Source of the DNA: Acetobacter cerevisiae
GTDB taxonomy: Bacteria; Pseudomonadota; Alphaproteobacteria; Acetobacterales; Acetobacteraceae
Assembly: GCF_001580535.1 (NCBI RefSeq)
Contig: NZ_LHZA01000152.1
Span: forward strand, 1-64,000
Length of the DNA stretch: 64,000 bases
Direction of reading: 5' to 3'
The notes beneath the pieces were generated by a model. That model was not told the DNA's origin, ran no database searches, and was given only the letters and a program-made list of their open reading frames with translations. Shown here piece after piece: positions 42,963-52,203 of the stretch. A program made the translations under genes and the position numbers. Position 1 is the first letter of the stretch. Each line of letters starts with the position of its first letter.

Positions 42963-44774
42963 TCAGTAAACGCGCTCTTTGGGTGGGAAGACCTGAACGT
43001 CATCCGTCAGGGTCTTCAAATGCACCGGACGATAGGTCAGCTTGATGCCGCCCTTTTCATCCAGCCAGGAAACGGAGTGCTTCATCCACTCCTTGTCATC
43101 GCGTTTGGGGAAGTCATCCCGTGCATGCGCGCCGCGGCTTTCGTGCCGGGCAAGCCCGCTTTCCAGCGTAGCGGTTGCATTAGCCAGAAGGTTTTCAAAT
43201 TCCAGTGCTTCCATCAGGTCACTGTTCCAGATGAGTGACGAGTCAGAGACGGAAATATCTCCAAGGTCGTCCCAGATCTGGTGGATTTTATCCACGCCTT
43301 CCTGCAGGCTTTCCTCTGTGCGGAAAACAGCTGCATGCGTCTGCATGTCACGCTGCAAACGGTCCCGCATGGCGGAAACTTTCGTGCCACCCTTGGCGTA
43401 ACGCAGCTTGTCCAGACGGTCGAGCGCAGCATCCCCGGCACCCGGCGGCAGCGGTCTGATAAAGTCGCTCGGTTTAACAATTTCCGCAGCCCGTTTGGAC
43501 GCAGCGCGACCAAACACAATCAGATCCAGCAAGGAGTTTGTGCCAAGGCGGTTCGCGCCATGCACGGACACACAGGCGGCCTCACCCACAGCCATCAGGC
43601 CGGGAACAACGGCATCCGGGTTATCCGGCGTCGGGCGAATGACTTCACCATGAATATTGGTCGGAATCCCGCCCATATTGTAATGCACCGTCGGCAGAAC
43701 CGGCACCGGCTCCTTGGTGACATCCACACCGGCAAAAATACGCGCCGTTTCCAGAATGCCCGGCAGACGCTGGTGCAGAAGGTCAGACCCAAGATGCTCA
43801 AGATGCATCATGATATGGTCTTTCTTCGGTCCACAGCCACGACCTTCCTTGATCTCGATCGTCATGGCGCGGGAGACCACGTCACGCGATGCAAGATCCT
43901 TCGCCGTCGGCGCATAACGCTCCATGAAGCGTTCGCCTTCGGAGTTGGTCAGATACCCACCTTCACCACGGCACCCTTCAGTCAGCAGGCAGCCTGCGGG
44001 GTAAATACCTGTCGGGTGGAACTGCACAAATTCCATATCCTGCGTCGGCAGGCCGGCCCGCATGGCCATGGCATTGCCATCACCCGTGCAGGTATGGGCC
44101 GAGGTGCAGGACTGGTAAGCACGGCCATAACCGCCCGTTGCCAGCACCACCATCTTGGCGTTGAAGCGATGGATCGTGCCGTCATCCTGACACCAGGCCA
44201 TAACGCCACGACACTCGCCTTTATCGTCCATAATCAGGTCAATAGCGAAGTATTCGACAAAGAATTCGACGTTATGCTTCAGGCACTGCTGATACAGCGT
44301 GTGCAGAATGGCATGGCCTGTCCGGTCAGCCGCAGCGCAGGCACGGGGCACAGGGGCCTTGCCGTATTCGCTCATATGGCCGCCAAAGGGGCGCTGGTAG
44401 ATCTTGCCATCTTCCGTGCGGGAGAACGGCACACCGAAATGTTCCAGTTCCTGCACGGCGGGCACAGCCTCGCGGCACATGAATTCAATGGCGTCCTGAT
44501 CACCCAGCCAGTCTGACCCTTTTACGGTGTCATACATATGCCAGCGCCAGTTATCCTCGGCCATGTTCCCCAAAGAGGCCCCGATGCCGCCCTGAGCGGC
44601 CACCGTGTGGCTTCGTGTGGGAAAAACCTTGGTCACGCAGGCGGTTTTGAGGCCAGCAGCCCCCATGCCCAGCGTGGCGCGCAGGCCGGAACCGCCTGCT
44701 CCAACAACCACGACATCATAAGCGTGATCGACAATCCGGTAAGCTCCCCGGGACGGAGAGGTATTGGCATTCAT
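42963..44774 (-). CDS. sdhA: succinate dehydrogenase flavoprotein subunit
   Basis: 603 residues. FAD site [15 protein letters not shown], the FAD-linked His in [13 protein letters not shown], the active-site Arg/His regions ([23 protein letters not shown], and [15 protein letters not shown]), and a C-terminal YRPVHLKTL. Oxidises succinate in the TCA cycle at the cytoplasmic side of the membrane. A 98-nt gap separates it from sdhD, without a visible hairpin. Confidence 0.97.
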   Translation of the reverse strand: MNANTSPSRGAYRIVDHAYDVVVVGAGGSGLRATLGMGAAGLKTACVTKVFPTRSHTVAAQGGIGASLGNMAEDNWRWHMYDTVKGSDWLGDQDAIEFMCREAVPAVQELEHFGVPFSRTEDGKIYQRPFGGHMSEYGKAPVPRACAAADRTGHAILHTLYQQCLKHNVEFFVEYFAIDLIMDDKGECRGVMAWCQDDGTIHRFNAKMVVLATGGYGRAYQSCTSAHTCTGDGNAMAMRAGLPTQDMEFVQFHPTGIYPAGCLLTEGCRGEGGYLTNSEGERFMERYAPTAKDLASRDVVSRAMTIEIKEGRGCGPKKDHIMMHLEHLGSDLLHQRLPGILETARIFAGVDVTKEPVPVLPTVHYNMGGIPTNIHGEVIRPTPDNPDAVVPGLMAVGEAACVSVHGANRLGTNSLLDLIVFGRAASKRAAEIVKPSDFIRPLPPGAGDAALDRLDKLRYAKGGTKVSAMRDRLQRDMQTHAAVFRTEESLQEGVDKIHQIWDDLGDISVSDSSLIWNSDLMEALEFENLLANATATLESGLARHESRGAHARDDFPKRDDKEWMKHSVSWLDEKGGIKLTYRPVHLKTLTDDVQVFPPKERVY

Positions 44775-44872
44775 CGTGACGGCGCTCCCATGTGCGTTCG
44801 GCCTGTCATGTCTTCAGATTTCGTGCCGCCGCGACATGTGGCGCAAACAGGCGGCACAGCGTTCAGGTCTGG

Positions 44873-45286
44873 TCAGGACCGCCGGCTACCGGCAGCCACA
44901 AGCTTGATTACGGCAAACACGCCCAGAAGCCCCAGCAGGGAGGTAACGAGCTTGACCAGAATACGGGTTGGCAGATGCGCCTTGCCGTGAACATAGTCAT
45001 CCACAATCACCTGCAGGCCGAGCTGCGCGTGGTAGAAGGTCGTGATGATCAGCGCGGTCAGCATGGTGGCGTTCACCGGCTTGCCGCCCCACTTCACAAC
45101 TTCTGCATGGTCTGCGCCGCCAAGGCGGAACATCTGGATGATAAACCATGTTGAAAGCGGCAGAAGAGACGCCGCCGTCACGCGCTCGGCCCACCAGTGC
45201 CCTGTGCCGGAGCCACCGGCTCCAAGTCCGCGGGCACGGCTCAGCTGTGAGCGCATCACCTCAATATGAGGAGCGGAATCAGTCAT
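44873..45286 (-). CDS. sdhD: succinate dehydrogenase membrane anchor subunit
   Basis: 137 residues from ATG 45286, 1 nt after the sdhC stop. Three membrane helices; the second carries FYHAQLGLQVIVDDYVHG with the haem His and the Asp-Tyr pair near the quinone site. MRSQLSRARGLGAGGSGTGHWW before helix 1 is the alphaproteobacterial SdhD start. Confidence 0.93.
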   Translation of the reverse strand: MTDSAPHIEVMRSQLSRARGLGAGGSGTGHWWAERVTAASLLPLSTWFIIQMFRLGGADHAEVVKWGGKPVNATMLTALIITTFYHAQLGLQVIVDDYVHGKAHLPTRILVKLVTSLLGLLGVFAVIKLVAAGSRRS

Positions 45287-45287
45287 A

Positions 45288-45761
45288 TCAGGATGCCTTT
45301 CCTGCTTTGGCCAGAGCGCGCGCCCGTTTGGCGGCAACGCCCAGAAGGCCCGCAGCCAGCACAGTGCTGACACCGGCGGTCACACCCACGGCAACCGGGC
45401 CATCCTTGTTCAGCTCTTCCTTGTCATAGCGCTTGCCGCTATCCCAGATCAGATGCCGGATGCCACCCACCGTGTGATACACAACGGAAGCCAGCCACCC
45501 CACCAGCAGCAACTGCCCTGCGGGGTTGCCTGTCACCTTGCGCGCTGTAGCAAACGCTTTCGGTCCTTTGGCGGCAGCAGCCAGCCAGAACACGCCCAGA
45601 GCAGCGCCGCCGGTTGCGGCAACGCCCGTCAGGCGGTTCGAAATTGAAAGAACCATGGACAGGCGATAGCGGTAAATTTGCAGATGCGGCGACATGGGCC
45701 GCTGAATGAGTCTGCCGTCACTTCGGGTCCCTACGTAGAGGGCCTTGCGGATATCCTGCAT
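45288..45761 (-). CDS. sdhC: succinate dehydrogenase cytochrome b556 subunit
   Basis: 157 residues. RPMSPHLQIYRYRLSMVLSISNRLTG is the quinone-site signature of SdhC, and the haem-ligand His lies in YHTVGGIRHLIWD. The C-terminal helix is followed by a basic tail (AAKRARALAKAGK). First gene of the operon. Upstream on the minus strand a TTGACC at 45859-45854 with TAGGAC 18 nt later is a possible promoter. Confidence 0.95.
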   Translation of the reverse strand: MQDIRKALYVGTRSDGRLIQRPMSPHLQIYRYRLSMVLSISNRLTGVAATGGAALGVFWLAAAAKGPKAFATARKVTGNPAGQLLLVGWLASVVYHTVGGIRHLIWDSGKRYDKEELNKDGPVAVGVTAGVSTVLAAGLLGVAAKRARALAKAGKAS

Positions 45762-45901
45762 TGTCAGCCTCGTATCCTGTCCGTCTATCCCTTACACCGG
45801 CTCAGACCGGCGTTTCTGCATCGAAATTTGTCCTACGCCCCAACCCGCAGACCGGTCAATTCAGCCAGCCAACACGAGCCCGCGAGCCGGGGCGACCTCA
45901 C

Positions 45902-46924
45902 TCAGCCGTGTCTGGGCAGGAGGTCCAGGGCAATCATCGTCTCGGCAATCTGCACTGCGTTCAAAGCCGCACCTTTCCGCAGATTATCGGACACGCACCA
46001 GAACGCGAGGCCGTTGGGAACCGTCGGATCGACACGAAGGCGTGAGACATAGGTTGCATCTTCACCCACGCACTCAATCGGAGTCACATAGCCGCCATCT
46101 TCACGCTCATCGCGCAGAATCACGCCTTCTGCTTCACGCAGAACTTCACGCGCACGGGCCAGATCCACAGGCTCTGCAAATTCCGCCACAACGGCTTCAG
46201 AATGGCCGATAAACACCGGCACGCGGACGCAGGTGGCAATCACGGACACGTCGGGATCGAGAATTTTTCTCGTCTCCACGGCCATTTTCCATTCTTCCTT
46301 GGTCGCCCCATCATCCATGAAGCGGTCAATCTGCGGGATGCAGTTAAAGGCAATCTGCTTCTGAAACTGCTCGATCTTCGGCGGGTCAGTCACAAAGCTG
46401 CCGCGCGTCTGGGAAAACAGCTCGTCCATGCCGTCTTTGCCCGCACCGGACACCGCCTGATAGGTGGAGACCACAACGCGCTTGAGCGTGAACAGGTCAT
46501 GCAGCGGCTTGAGGGCCACAACCATCTGAATGGTCGAGCAATTCGGGTTCGCAATAATGTTGCGCTTCATGCGCTTGAGCGCATCCGGGTTTACTTCCGG
46601 CACCACCAGCGGCACATCCGGGTCCATGCGGAAGTGGGAGGTGTTATCAATCACCACACAGCCTGCTTTGGCAGCAATGGGAGCATATTTGGCCGAGACC
46701 TCACCCCCGGGGGAGAACAGACCAACATCCCAGCCTTTGAAATCAAAGGTTTCAAGATTCCGGACCTTGAGCGTACGATCCCCAAACGAGATTTCACGCC
46801 CGGCAGACCGTGGTGACGCCAGCGCAACAATATCGTCAACGGGGAACTCCCGCTCGGCCAGTGTCTTTAAAATTTCACGCCCTACTGCTCCGGTGGCGCC
46901 TACAACTGCAACCCGATACCCCAT
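45902..46924 (-). CDS. asd: aspartate-semialdehyde dehydrogenase
   Basis: 340 residues. NADP-binding VAVVGATGAVGREILKTL, catalytic Cys in NPNCSTIQMV, YQAVSGAGKDGM, and CVRVPVFIGHSEAV near the C-terminus. Reduces aspartyl phosphate in the lysine/threonine/methionine pathway. Lies 140 nt upstream of sdhC on the same strand and is divergent from zwf. Confidence 0.97.
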   Translation of the reverse strand: MGYRVAVVGATGAVGREILKTLAEREFPVDDIVALASPRSAGREISFGDRTLKVRNLETFDFKGWDVGLFSPGGEVSAKYAPIAAKAGCVVIDNTSHFRMDPDVPLVVPEVNPDALKRMKRNIIANPNCSTIQMVVALKPLHDLFTLKRVVVSTYQAVSGAGKDGMDELFSQTRGSFVTDPPKIEQFQKQIAFNCIPQIDRFMDDGATKEEWKMAVETRKILDPDVSVIATCVRVPVFIGHSEAVVAEFAEPVDLARAREVLREAEGVILRDEREDGGYVTPIECVGEDATYVSRLRVDPTVPNGLAFWCVSDNLRKGAALNAVQIAETMIALDLLPRHG

Positions 46925-46942
46925 AACTCTATCCCTTACTCA

Positions 46943-46970
46943 TTCCTGCCAAAGCCTGACCGGGCAGGAA
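46943..46970. promoter_or_regulatory. inverted repeat in the divergent asd/zwf promoter region
   Basis: TTCCTGCC (46943-46950) and GGCAGGAA (46963-46970), perfect 8-nt arms with a 12-nt spacer, 18 nt from the asd start. Spacing of one helical turn plus suits a dimeric regulator; a leader hairpin for asd is the alternative. Confidence 0.35.
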
Positions 46971-47039
46971 ACCTAGACCAAACCGGGTAAAAATGGAATT
47001 GCGGAGCATGCCCTTCCGTCGCGCAAGGAGAAATGAAAT

Positions 47040-48593
47040 ATGACTTCAGCCCCCGCATCTCCCGGCATTCCCACCCCGGTTGTCGCCCCTGCGGCCACCC
47101 ATCCGGCCCCGGCCGGGACACTGGTGATCCTCGGAGCGGCGGGAGACCTGACTCATCGGCTGCTGGTGCCCGCGCTGTATGACCTGACCTGCAACGGTTT
47201 TCTGCCAGATGATTTCCGGATTATCGGCGTCAGTCTTGAGAAGGAGACGACGGAAAGCTGGGTGGCCTCCCTACGCAGCAAGATGGAAAGCTTCACGCAG
47301 GACAGACATGCTGAATTTTATACTGTCAGCATCAATGAAGAAGCGTGGTCCTGGCTTGCCAGCCGGATGTCCTACCGTGCGCTGGATTTTACATCTGTTG
47401 AGGCGCTAAAGGAGCTGGCCCCAGATATCGGCGAGGGCAACGCCGTCTTCTACCTCGCCACACCGCCGCGCTTCTTCGGCACGGCTGCGGAAAGTCTGGC
47501 GCGCGCCGGATTAATGGAGGAAGCGCCCGACCGCTTCCGGCGGCTGGTGGTAGAAAAACCGTTCGGCACAGACCTGCATTCCGCACAGGCGTTGAATGCG
47601 CATCTGCTGTCTTTCCTCAAGGAAACGCAGATTTACCGGGTGGACCATTTTCTGGGGAAGGAGACCGTGCAGAACCTGCTGGCGCTCCGCTTCAGTAATC
47701 TGCTGTTCGACCCGCTCTGGCGGCGTGACTATATCGACCACATTCAGATTACCGCAGCAGAAACACTCTCCGTTGAAGGACGCGGCCTGTTTTACGATGC
47801 CACAGGCGCATTGCGGGATATGGTGCCCAACCACCTGTTCCAGTTACTCGCGCTGGTCGCTATGGAACCGCCCTCATCCCTGAAGGCTGAAGCCATCCGC
47901 AATGCCAAGCAGCAGGTATTTGACGCCATTCGGCCCATCACGCCGGAAAATGCCGTGCGCGGACAATATACCGCAGGAACAGTCGCCGGGCATGACATTG
48001 ACGCCTATCGCGCCAGCCCCGGCGTAAGCCCAACCAGCACAACAGAAACCTACGCGGCTTTGAAAATTGAAATTGATACCTGGCGCTGGGCCGGGGTGCC
48101 CTTCTATTTACGCACCGGCAAAGCCCTGAGTTCCAACGTGACGGAAATTGTGGTGCAGTTCAAACAGACACCGCACCCCCTGTTCCATACAGCCGACGGC
48201 ACGCCGCAAGCGCCTAATCGGTTTGTTTATAATATCCGGCCCGAAAAGGGAGCGGACCTGCATTTCAACGCCAAGCATCCCGGCCCGGAAACAGTGGTGG
48301 AAGAAGTGGTCTCCCAGTTCCGCTACCAGAATGCCTTCGGGGCCATCCCCAATGTAGGCTATGAAACCCTGTTGTATGACTGCCTGCAGGGCAACGCCAC
48401 GCTCTTCCAGCGCGCCGATAATATCGAGGCCGGCTGGCGGGCCGTGGATCCGGTTCTGCAAGCCTGGAGCAAAGCCACCACTGCGCCGGAATTTTATGAG
48501 GCAGGCAGCACCGGCCCCGCTGGAGCAGATGCTCTTCTGGCCCGCGATGGCCGCTGCTGGGCACCGTTTGGCCAGCTTAAAAAAGATAGCTGA
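47040..48593 (+). CDS. zwf: glucose-6-phosphate 1-dehydrogenase
   Basis: 517 residues with AAGGAG upstream of ATG 47040. NADP motif LGAAGDLTHRLLVPALYDL, substrate site RVDHFLGKETVQN, VEKPFGTDL and the C-terminal GYETLLYDCLQGNATLFQRADNIEAGWR are diagnostic. The first about 20 residues are a Pro/Ala-rich extension. Entry step of the pentose phosphate pathway, the main sugar route in acetic acid bacteria, which generally lack phosphofructokinase. Confidence 0.96.
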   Translation: MTSAPASPGIPTPVVAPAATHPAPAGTLVILGAAGDLTHRLLVPALYDLTCNGFLPDDFRIIGVSLEKETTESWVASLRSKMESFTQDRHAEFYTVSINEEAWSWLASRMSYRALDFTSVEALKELAPDIGEGNAVFYLATPPRFFGTAAESLARAGLMEEAPDRFRRLVVEKPFGTDLHSAQALNAHLLSFLKETQIYRVDHFLGKETVQNLLALRFSNLLFDPLWRRDYIDHIQITAAETLSVEGRGLFYDATGALRDMVPNHLFQLLALVAMEPPSSLKAEAIRNAKQQVFDAIRPITPENAVRGQYTAGTVAGHDIDAYRASPGVSPTSTTETYAALKIEIDTWRWAGVPFYLRTGKALSSNVTEIVVQFKQTPHPLFHTADGTPQAPNRFVYNIRPEKGADLHFNAKHPGPETVVEEVVSQFRYQNAFGAIPNVGYETLLYDCLQGNATLFQRADNIEAGWRAVDPVLQAWSKATTAPEFYEAGSTGPAGADALLARDGRCWAPFGQLKKDS

Positions 48594-48628
48594 CCTCAGG
48601 ACAGTCTTTAAAAATTCCCATTCCCGCG

Positions 48629-48665
48629 TCCTGTCATGGAAACCCTGCCGTGACAGGATTTTTTT
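48629..48665 (+). terminator. zwf terminator
   Basis: TCCTGTCA (48629-48636) and TGACAGGA (48651-48658) form a perfect 8-bp stem with a 14-nt loop, followed by seven T. Confidence 0.85.
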
Positions 48666-48677
48666 GATGCATGTCAA
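48664..48677 (+). promoter_or_regulatory. FNR/CRP-family box upstream of the alcohol dehydrogenase operon
   Basis: TTGAT GCAT GTCAA is a one-mismatch version of the FNR consensus TTGAT-N4-ATCAA, located 131 nt before the adh start and directly after the zwf terminator. FNR-type regulators are known in acetic acid bacteria. Its distance from an actual promoter was not determined. Confidence 0.5.
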
Positions 48678-48808
48678 TGCAGTTTTTCATCACACTCTGC
48701 CTAGTGAGAGGAGGAAATTCCTGATAACAGAGCCGCGCCACGCATATAAAAAAGACGGGGCTCTCTGGAATGTATTTCCAGCAACGAAAACAAAAAGGGA
48801 CTGAGACA

Positions 48809-49837
48809 ATGTCAGGAAAAATGAAAGCGGCAGTGGTGCGCGAATTCGGCAAACCTCTGAGCATTGAAGAACTGGATATTCCTGATATCCGTCCGAACGA
48901 AATTCTGGTCAAAATGATTGCCTGCGGTGTCTGCCATACAGACCTGCATGCCGCTGATGGGGACTGGCCGAAAAAACCGACCCTTCCGTTTATTCCCGGC
49001 CATGAAGGCGTTGGCACTGTTGTAAAAACAGGCAGTGCTGTCACGCATGTGAAGGTAGGGGATGAAGTGGGTGTGCCCTGGCTGTATTCCGCCTGCGGCC
49101 ATTGTGAACACTGCCTTGGCGGCTGGGAAACTCTGTGCGCCAAACAGGAAGATACCGGCTATTCCGTCAATGGGTGTTTTGCAGAATATGTGGTGGCAGA
49201 CCCCAACTACGTCGCCCTCCTCCCCAAAAGCATAGACCCTGTGCAGGTCGCCCCCGTGCTGTGCGCCGGCCTGACGGTCTATAAAGGTCTGAAAATGACC
49301 GACACAAAGGCCGGGAACTGGGTGGCCATTTCCGGCGTTGGCGGACTGGGACAAATGGCTGTGCAATATGGCGTCGCCATGGGCCTGAATGTGGTGGCTG
49401 TTGATATTGACGATGAAAAACTTGCCATCGCCCGGAAACTCGGCGCGGCTCTGACCGTTAATGCCAGAGAGACAGACCCGGCGGCTTTTATGCAAAAGGA
49501 AGTTGGTGGTGTTCATGGCGGCCTGATTACGGCTGTTTCCACCAAGGCTTTTTCGCAGGCCATGGGGTATGTCCGGGCTGGGGGAACACTTGTTCTGAAT
49601 GGCCTGCCACCGGGCGATTTTCCTATTTCGATCTTCGATATGGTGATGAATGGCACCACCATCCGCGGATCCATTGTCGGGACACGCCTTGATATGATTG
49701 AGGCTCTGTCCTTCTTTGCCGATGGGAAAGTGAAATCGGTAACGCAGACAGACCGGCTGGAGAATATAAACTCTATTTTTGAACGCCTCGAGGAAGGTAA
49801 GGTGGAAGGCCGGATCGTAATCGACTTTCGGGCCTGA
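48809..49837 (+). CDS. adhP: zinc-dependent NAD(P) alcohol dehydrogenase, AdhP type
   Basis: 342 residues from ATG 48809 (AAAGGGA upstream). Catalytic zinc ligands lie in CGVCHTDLHAADGDW, GHEGVG and VLCAGLTVYKG. The structural zinc Cys quartet lies in ACGHCEHCLGGWETLC, and the coenzyme loop in ISGVGGLGQMAVQYG. This is the cytosolic ethanol dehydrogenase group, distinct from the periplasmic PQQ-ADH of vinegar making. It is 32 nt before the aldehyde dehydrogenase, so the pair converts ethanol to acetate or consumes acetaldehyde in reverse. Confidence 0.93.
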   Translation: MSGKMKAAVVREFGKPLSIEELDIPDIRPNEILVKMIACGVCHTDLHAADGDWPKKPTLPFIPGHEGVGTVVKTGSAVTHVKVGDEVGVPWLYSACGHCEHCLGGWETLCAKQEDTGYSVNGCFAEYVVADPNYVALLPKSIDPVQVAPVLCAGLTVYKGLKMTDTKAGNWVAISGVGGLGQMAVQYGVAMGLNVVAVDIDDEKLAIARKLGAALTVNARETDPAAFMQKEVGGVHGGLITAVSTKAFSQAMGYVRAGGTLVLNGLPPGDFPISIFDMVMNGTTIRGSIVGTRLDMIEALSFFADGKVKSVTQTDRLENINSIFERLEEGKVEGRIVIDFRA

Positions 49838-49869
49838 TACTTCCGAGGCATTCGGAAAGGCTCACGAAT

Positions 49870-51261
49870 ATGGCTTACAAGACTGTCAATCCGTACACCA
49901 ACGAGACGATCGCCACTTTTCCTGACCTGAAAGATGCCGAACTGGATTCTCTGCTGTCACAGGCAGAGAAAACCTATAAAAGCTGGCGTGGAAAACCCTT
50001 TGCTGACCGCGCCAGCATCCTGCATAAAGCTGCCAGCCTGCTGCGCGAGCAAAGCGAAGAGTATGCAAAGCTGCTGACGCTGGAGATGGGCAAACTCAAG
50101 CGTGAAGCATTAGGAGAAGTTGCTCTTTCTGCTGATATTCTTGATTATTATGCCGACAACGCTGAAAAATTTCTGGCACCACAGAAAGTGCCCGGCGGCA
50201 GCGAGCGCGGTGATGACGCCATGCTCATCAGCCAGCCGCTCGGTATCCTGCTGGCCATTGAGCCGTGGAACTTCCCCTACTACCAGCTGGCCCGCGTCGC
50301 CGGGCCGCATCTGATGGCAGGGAACGTGGTTGTGGTGAAACACGCCTCCATTGTTCCGCAATGCGCCGCTGCTTTTGAAAAACTCTTCCATGACGCAGGC
50401 GCTCCCGCAGGGCTTTACACAAACCTGTTCGCCACACGTCAGCAGTTGGAAAAGCTGATTGATGACCCACGCATTCAGGGCATCGCCCTGACGGGGAGCG
50501 AAGGGGCAGGGGCCACTGTTGCGGCACAGGCTGGCAAGAACCTGAAAAAAACCACCATGGAACTGGGCGGCAGTGATGCCTTCATTGTTCTGGATGATGC
50601 AGATCTTGAAAAGTCCGTTAAATGGGCTGTCTGGGGCCGCATGAATAATGGTGGCCAATGCTGTGTGGCGTCCAAGCGCATTATTGTGCAGGAGAGCCTT
50701 GCTGACCAGTTTTTCAAACGCTTTAGTGAAGAACTTGCAAAACTTGCGCCCGGAGATCCGTCTGATGACGCAACCGGCGTACCGCCCATGTCCTCCCAGT
50801 CTGCAGCAGATCAGCTGAATCAGCAGGTTGAAGACGCGGTGAAAAATGGGGCCAAAGCGCACCGGGTCGGCCCGACCCCACCCAACAAGGGCGCCTTTGT
50901 TCAGACCACGATCCTGACCAACCTGACGCGCGATAATCCTGCTTTCCATCAGGAATTTTTTGGACCCGTGGCACTCTTCTTTACCGTTAAGGACGAGCAG
51001 GAAGCCATTGAACTGGCCAATGACACACCTTACGGGCTAGGTGGCTCCGTGTTTACAGAAGATACCAAACGCGGTGTTGAGGTTGCCAAGCAGATTTACA
51101 CCGGCATGGTCTATATCAACCACCCGACATGGACCCGGCCAGATCTGCCCTTTGGCGGCGTCAAACGCTCCGGCTATGGGCGTGAACTCGCCATGCTGGG
51201 GATTGAAGAGTTCGTTAACAAGAAGCTCATCAACGTCGTGCCTATTGATGCTCCAGCCTGA
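49870..51261 (+). CDS. NAD(P)-dependent aldehyde dehydrogenase (GabD/Sad-like)
   Basis: 463 residues. Cofactor region IEPWNFPYYQLARV, Glu in MELGGSDAFIVL, catalytic Cys in NNGGQCCVASKR, EFFGPVALFF and FGGVKRSGYGREL. The short length and GGQC motif match the subfamily often labelled succinate-semialdehyde dehydrogenase (YneI-like), which also accepts acetaldehyde and other aldehydes. Operon partner of the upstream alcohol dehydrogenase, so acetaldehyde is the likeliest physiological substrate (inference). Confidence 0.9.
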   Translation: MAYKTVNPYTNETIATFPDLKDAELDSLLSQAEKTYKSWRGKPFADRASILHKAASLLREQSEEYAKLLTLEMGKLKREALGEVALSADILDYYADNAEKFLAPQKVPGGSERGDDAMLISQPLGILLAIEPWNFPYYQLARVAGPHLMAGNVVVVKHASIVPQCAAAFEKLFHDAGAPAGLYTNLFATRQQLEKLIDDPRIQGIALTGSEGAGATVAAQAGKNLKKTTMELGGSDAFIVLDDADLEKSVKWAVWGRMNNGGQCCVASKRIIVQESLADQFFKRFSEELAKLAPGDPSDDATGVPPMSSQSAADQLNQQVEDAVKNGAKAHRVGPTPPNKGAFVQTTILTNLTRDNPAFHQEFFGPVALFFTVKDEQEAIELANDTPYGLGGSVFTEDTKRGVEVAKQIYTGMVYINHPTWTRPDLPFGGVKRSGYGRELAMLGIEEFVNKKLINVVPIDAPA

Positions 51262-51283
51262 GCCCGCATTTTTCTAAAGACAC

Positions 51284-51317
51284 AAAAGGCGACAGAGTTC
51301 TCTCTGTCGCCTTTTTT
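51284..51317 (+). terminator. terminator of the adh-aldehyde dehydrogenase operon
   Basis: AAAAGGCGACAGAG with CTCTGTCGCCTTTT, perfect stem, 4-nt loop and six T; 22 nt after the stop. Confidence 0.93.
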
Positions 51318-51363
51318 ATAAGCTCCTTACAGAGCAAAATACTTTTCTATCCGTAAAAGACTT

Positions 51364-52194
51364 TCAGTCTTCTTTGTTGGAGACCTCTTGCACGTCCTGC
51401 TTCACCACATGCTCAACCAGTTTCACGCCTGTTTCCACCAGCTTTTCTGTCAGGAGCGCACCCGTTTCTACGGAGCAGAGACGCGGGTCTCTGCGTCCAA
51501 CCCCATTCGATGCTGTGCAATCCCCCTCCAGCGGCACAGAAATCAGAGCGCCATCCAGATCGAGCGTGCCAAAATCTGAAACATTCAGACCCCATGCTGT
51601 TTTATCTGCATGCTTTTGAGGAATACGATCCTCCCGAACCAGATCAGGCAGCACATGCATCCCGATGCTTGTCAACGGGTTTGCACCATGGCCGCCGGAC
51701 TGTGCGGCCTGCTCTGCGCCAACAATCTGGGGCAAGAAACTGGCAGCAACACGCCACAGATAAAAGCTGGGGACCACAACATTATCCCGCAGCCAGATGC
51801 TGCGCGTGACATCATGAATCATGGTGCAGTTTCCACCATGCCCGTTCAGAATAATAAGTCGGGTAAGACCATGCCGAAGCAGACTGTCCAGCATATCCCG
51901 CAAGACAGCCTGCAAAGTACTTTGGGAAAGCGCAATCCCACCCGGCATGTATCCAAAAAAATCAGCGCCACCAAAAGGCAGAACAGGCGCAACATACACC
52001 TCATGCCCGGCAGCAGAGGCCTTTCTGGCGATTTTCTCCGCCATGTCATCTGCCAGAAGGTAGTCCCCCATCGGCATATGCGGCCCCTGATCTTCAAAAC
52101 TGCCGAATGGCAAAAGAATAACAGGGGAGCGCGCTACGGCCTCCCGCATTTCAGATGCGGTTAAATGCGCCATCTGGAATTTGGTCTGAACCAT
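51364..52194 (-). CDS. creatininase-family amidohydrolase with altered metal motif
   Basis: 276 residues. The fold is recognised from VILLPFGSFEDQGPHMPMGDYLLADDMAEKIA, FGYMPGGIALS, LIILNGHGGN and QSGGHGANPLTS. In the canonical first motif (E-Q-H-G-P-H-L-P-L-x-x-D) the metal-binding His is Gln here (EDQGPH) and the Asp is displaced by one residue, so metal occupancy may differ. The aehA stop is only 9 nt upstream and its stop codon overlaps this gene's GAGG ribosome site, so the two are co-translated. Relatives hydrolyse creatinine or formamide-like cyclic amides; substrate here unknown. Confidence 0.8.
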   Translation of the reverse strand: MVQTKFQMAHLTASEMREAVARSPVILLPFGSFEDQGPHMPMGDYLLADDMAEKIARKASAAGHEVYVAPVLPFGGADFFGYMPGGIALSQSTLQAVLRDMLDSLLRHGLTRLIILNGHGGNCTMIHDVTRSIWLRDNVVVPSFYLWRVAASFLPQIVGAEQAAQSGGHGANPLTSIGMHVLPDLVREDRIPQKHADKTAWGLNVSDFGTLDLDGALISVPLEGDCTASNGVGRRDPRLCSVETGALLTEKLVETGVKLVEHVVKQDVQEVSNKED

Positions 52195-52203
52195 ACCGGC
52201 CTC

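Noticed and set aside
43281-44516. 411-residue plus-strand open frame
   Set aside because: Antisense to sdhA; no ribosome site or family pattern.
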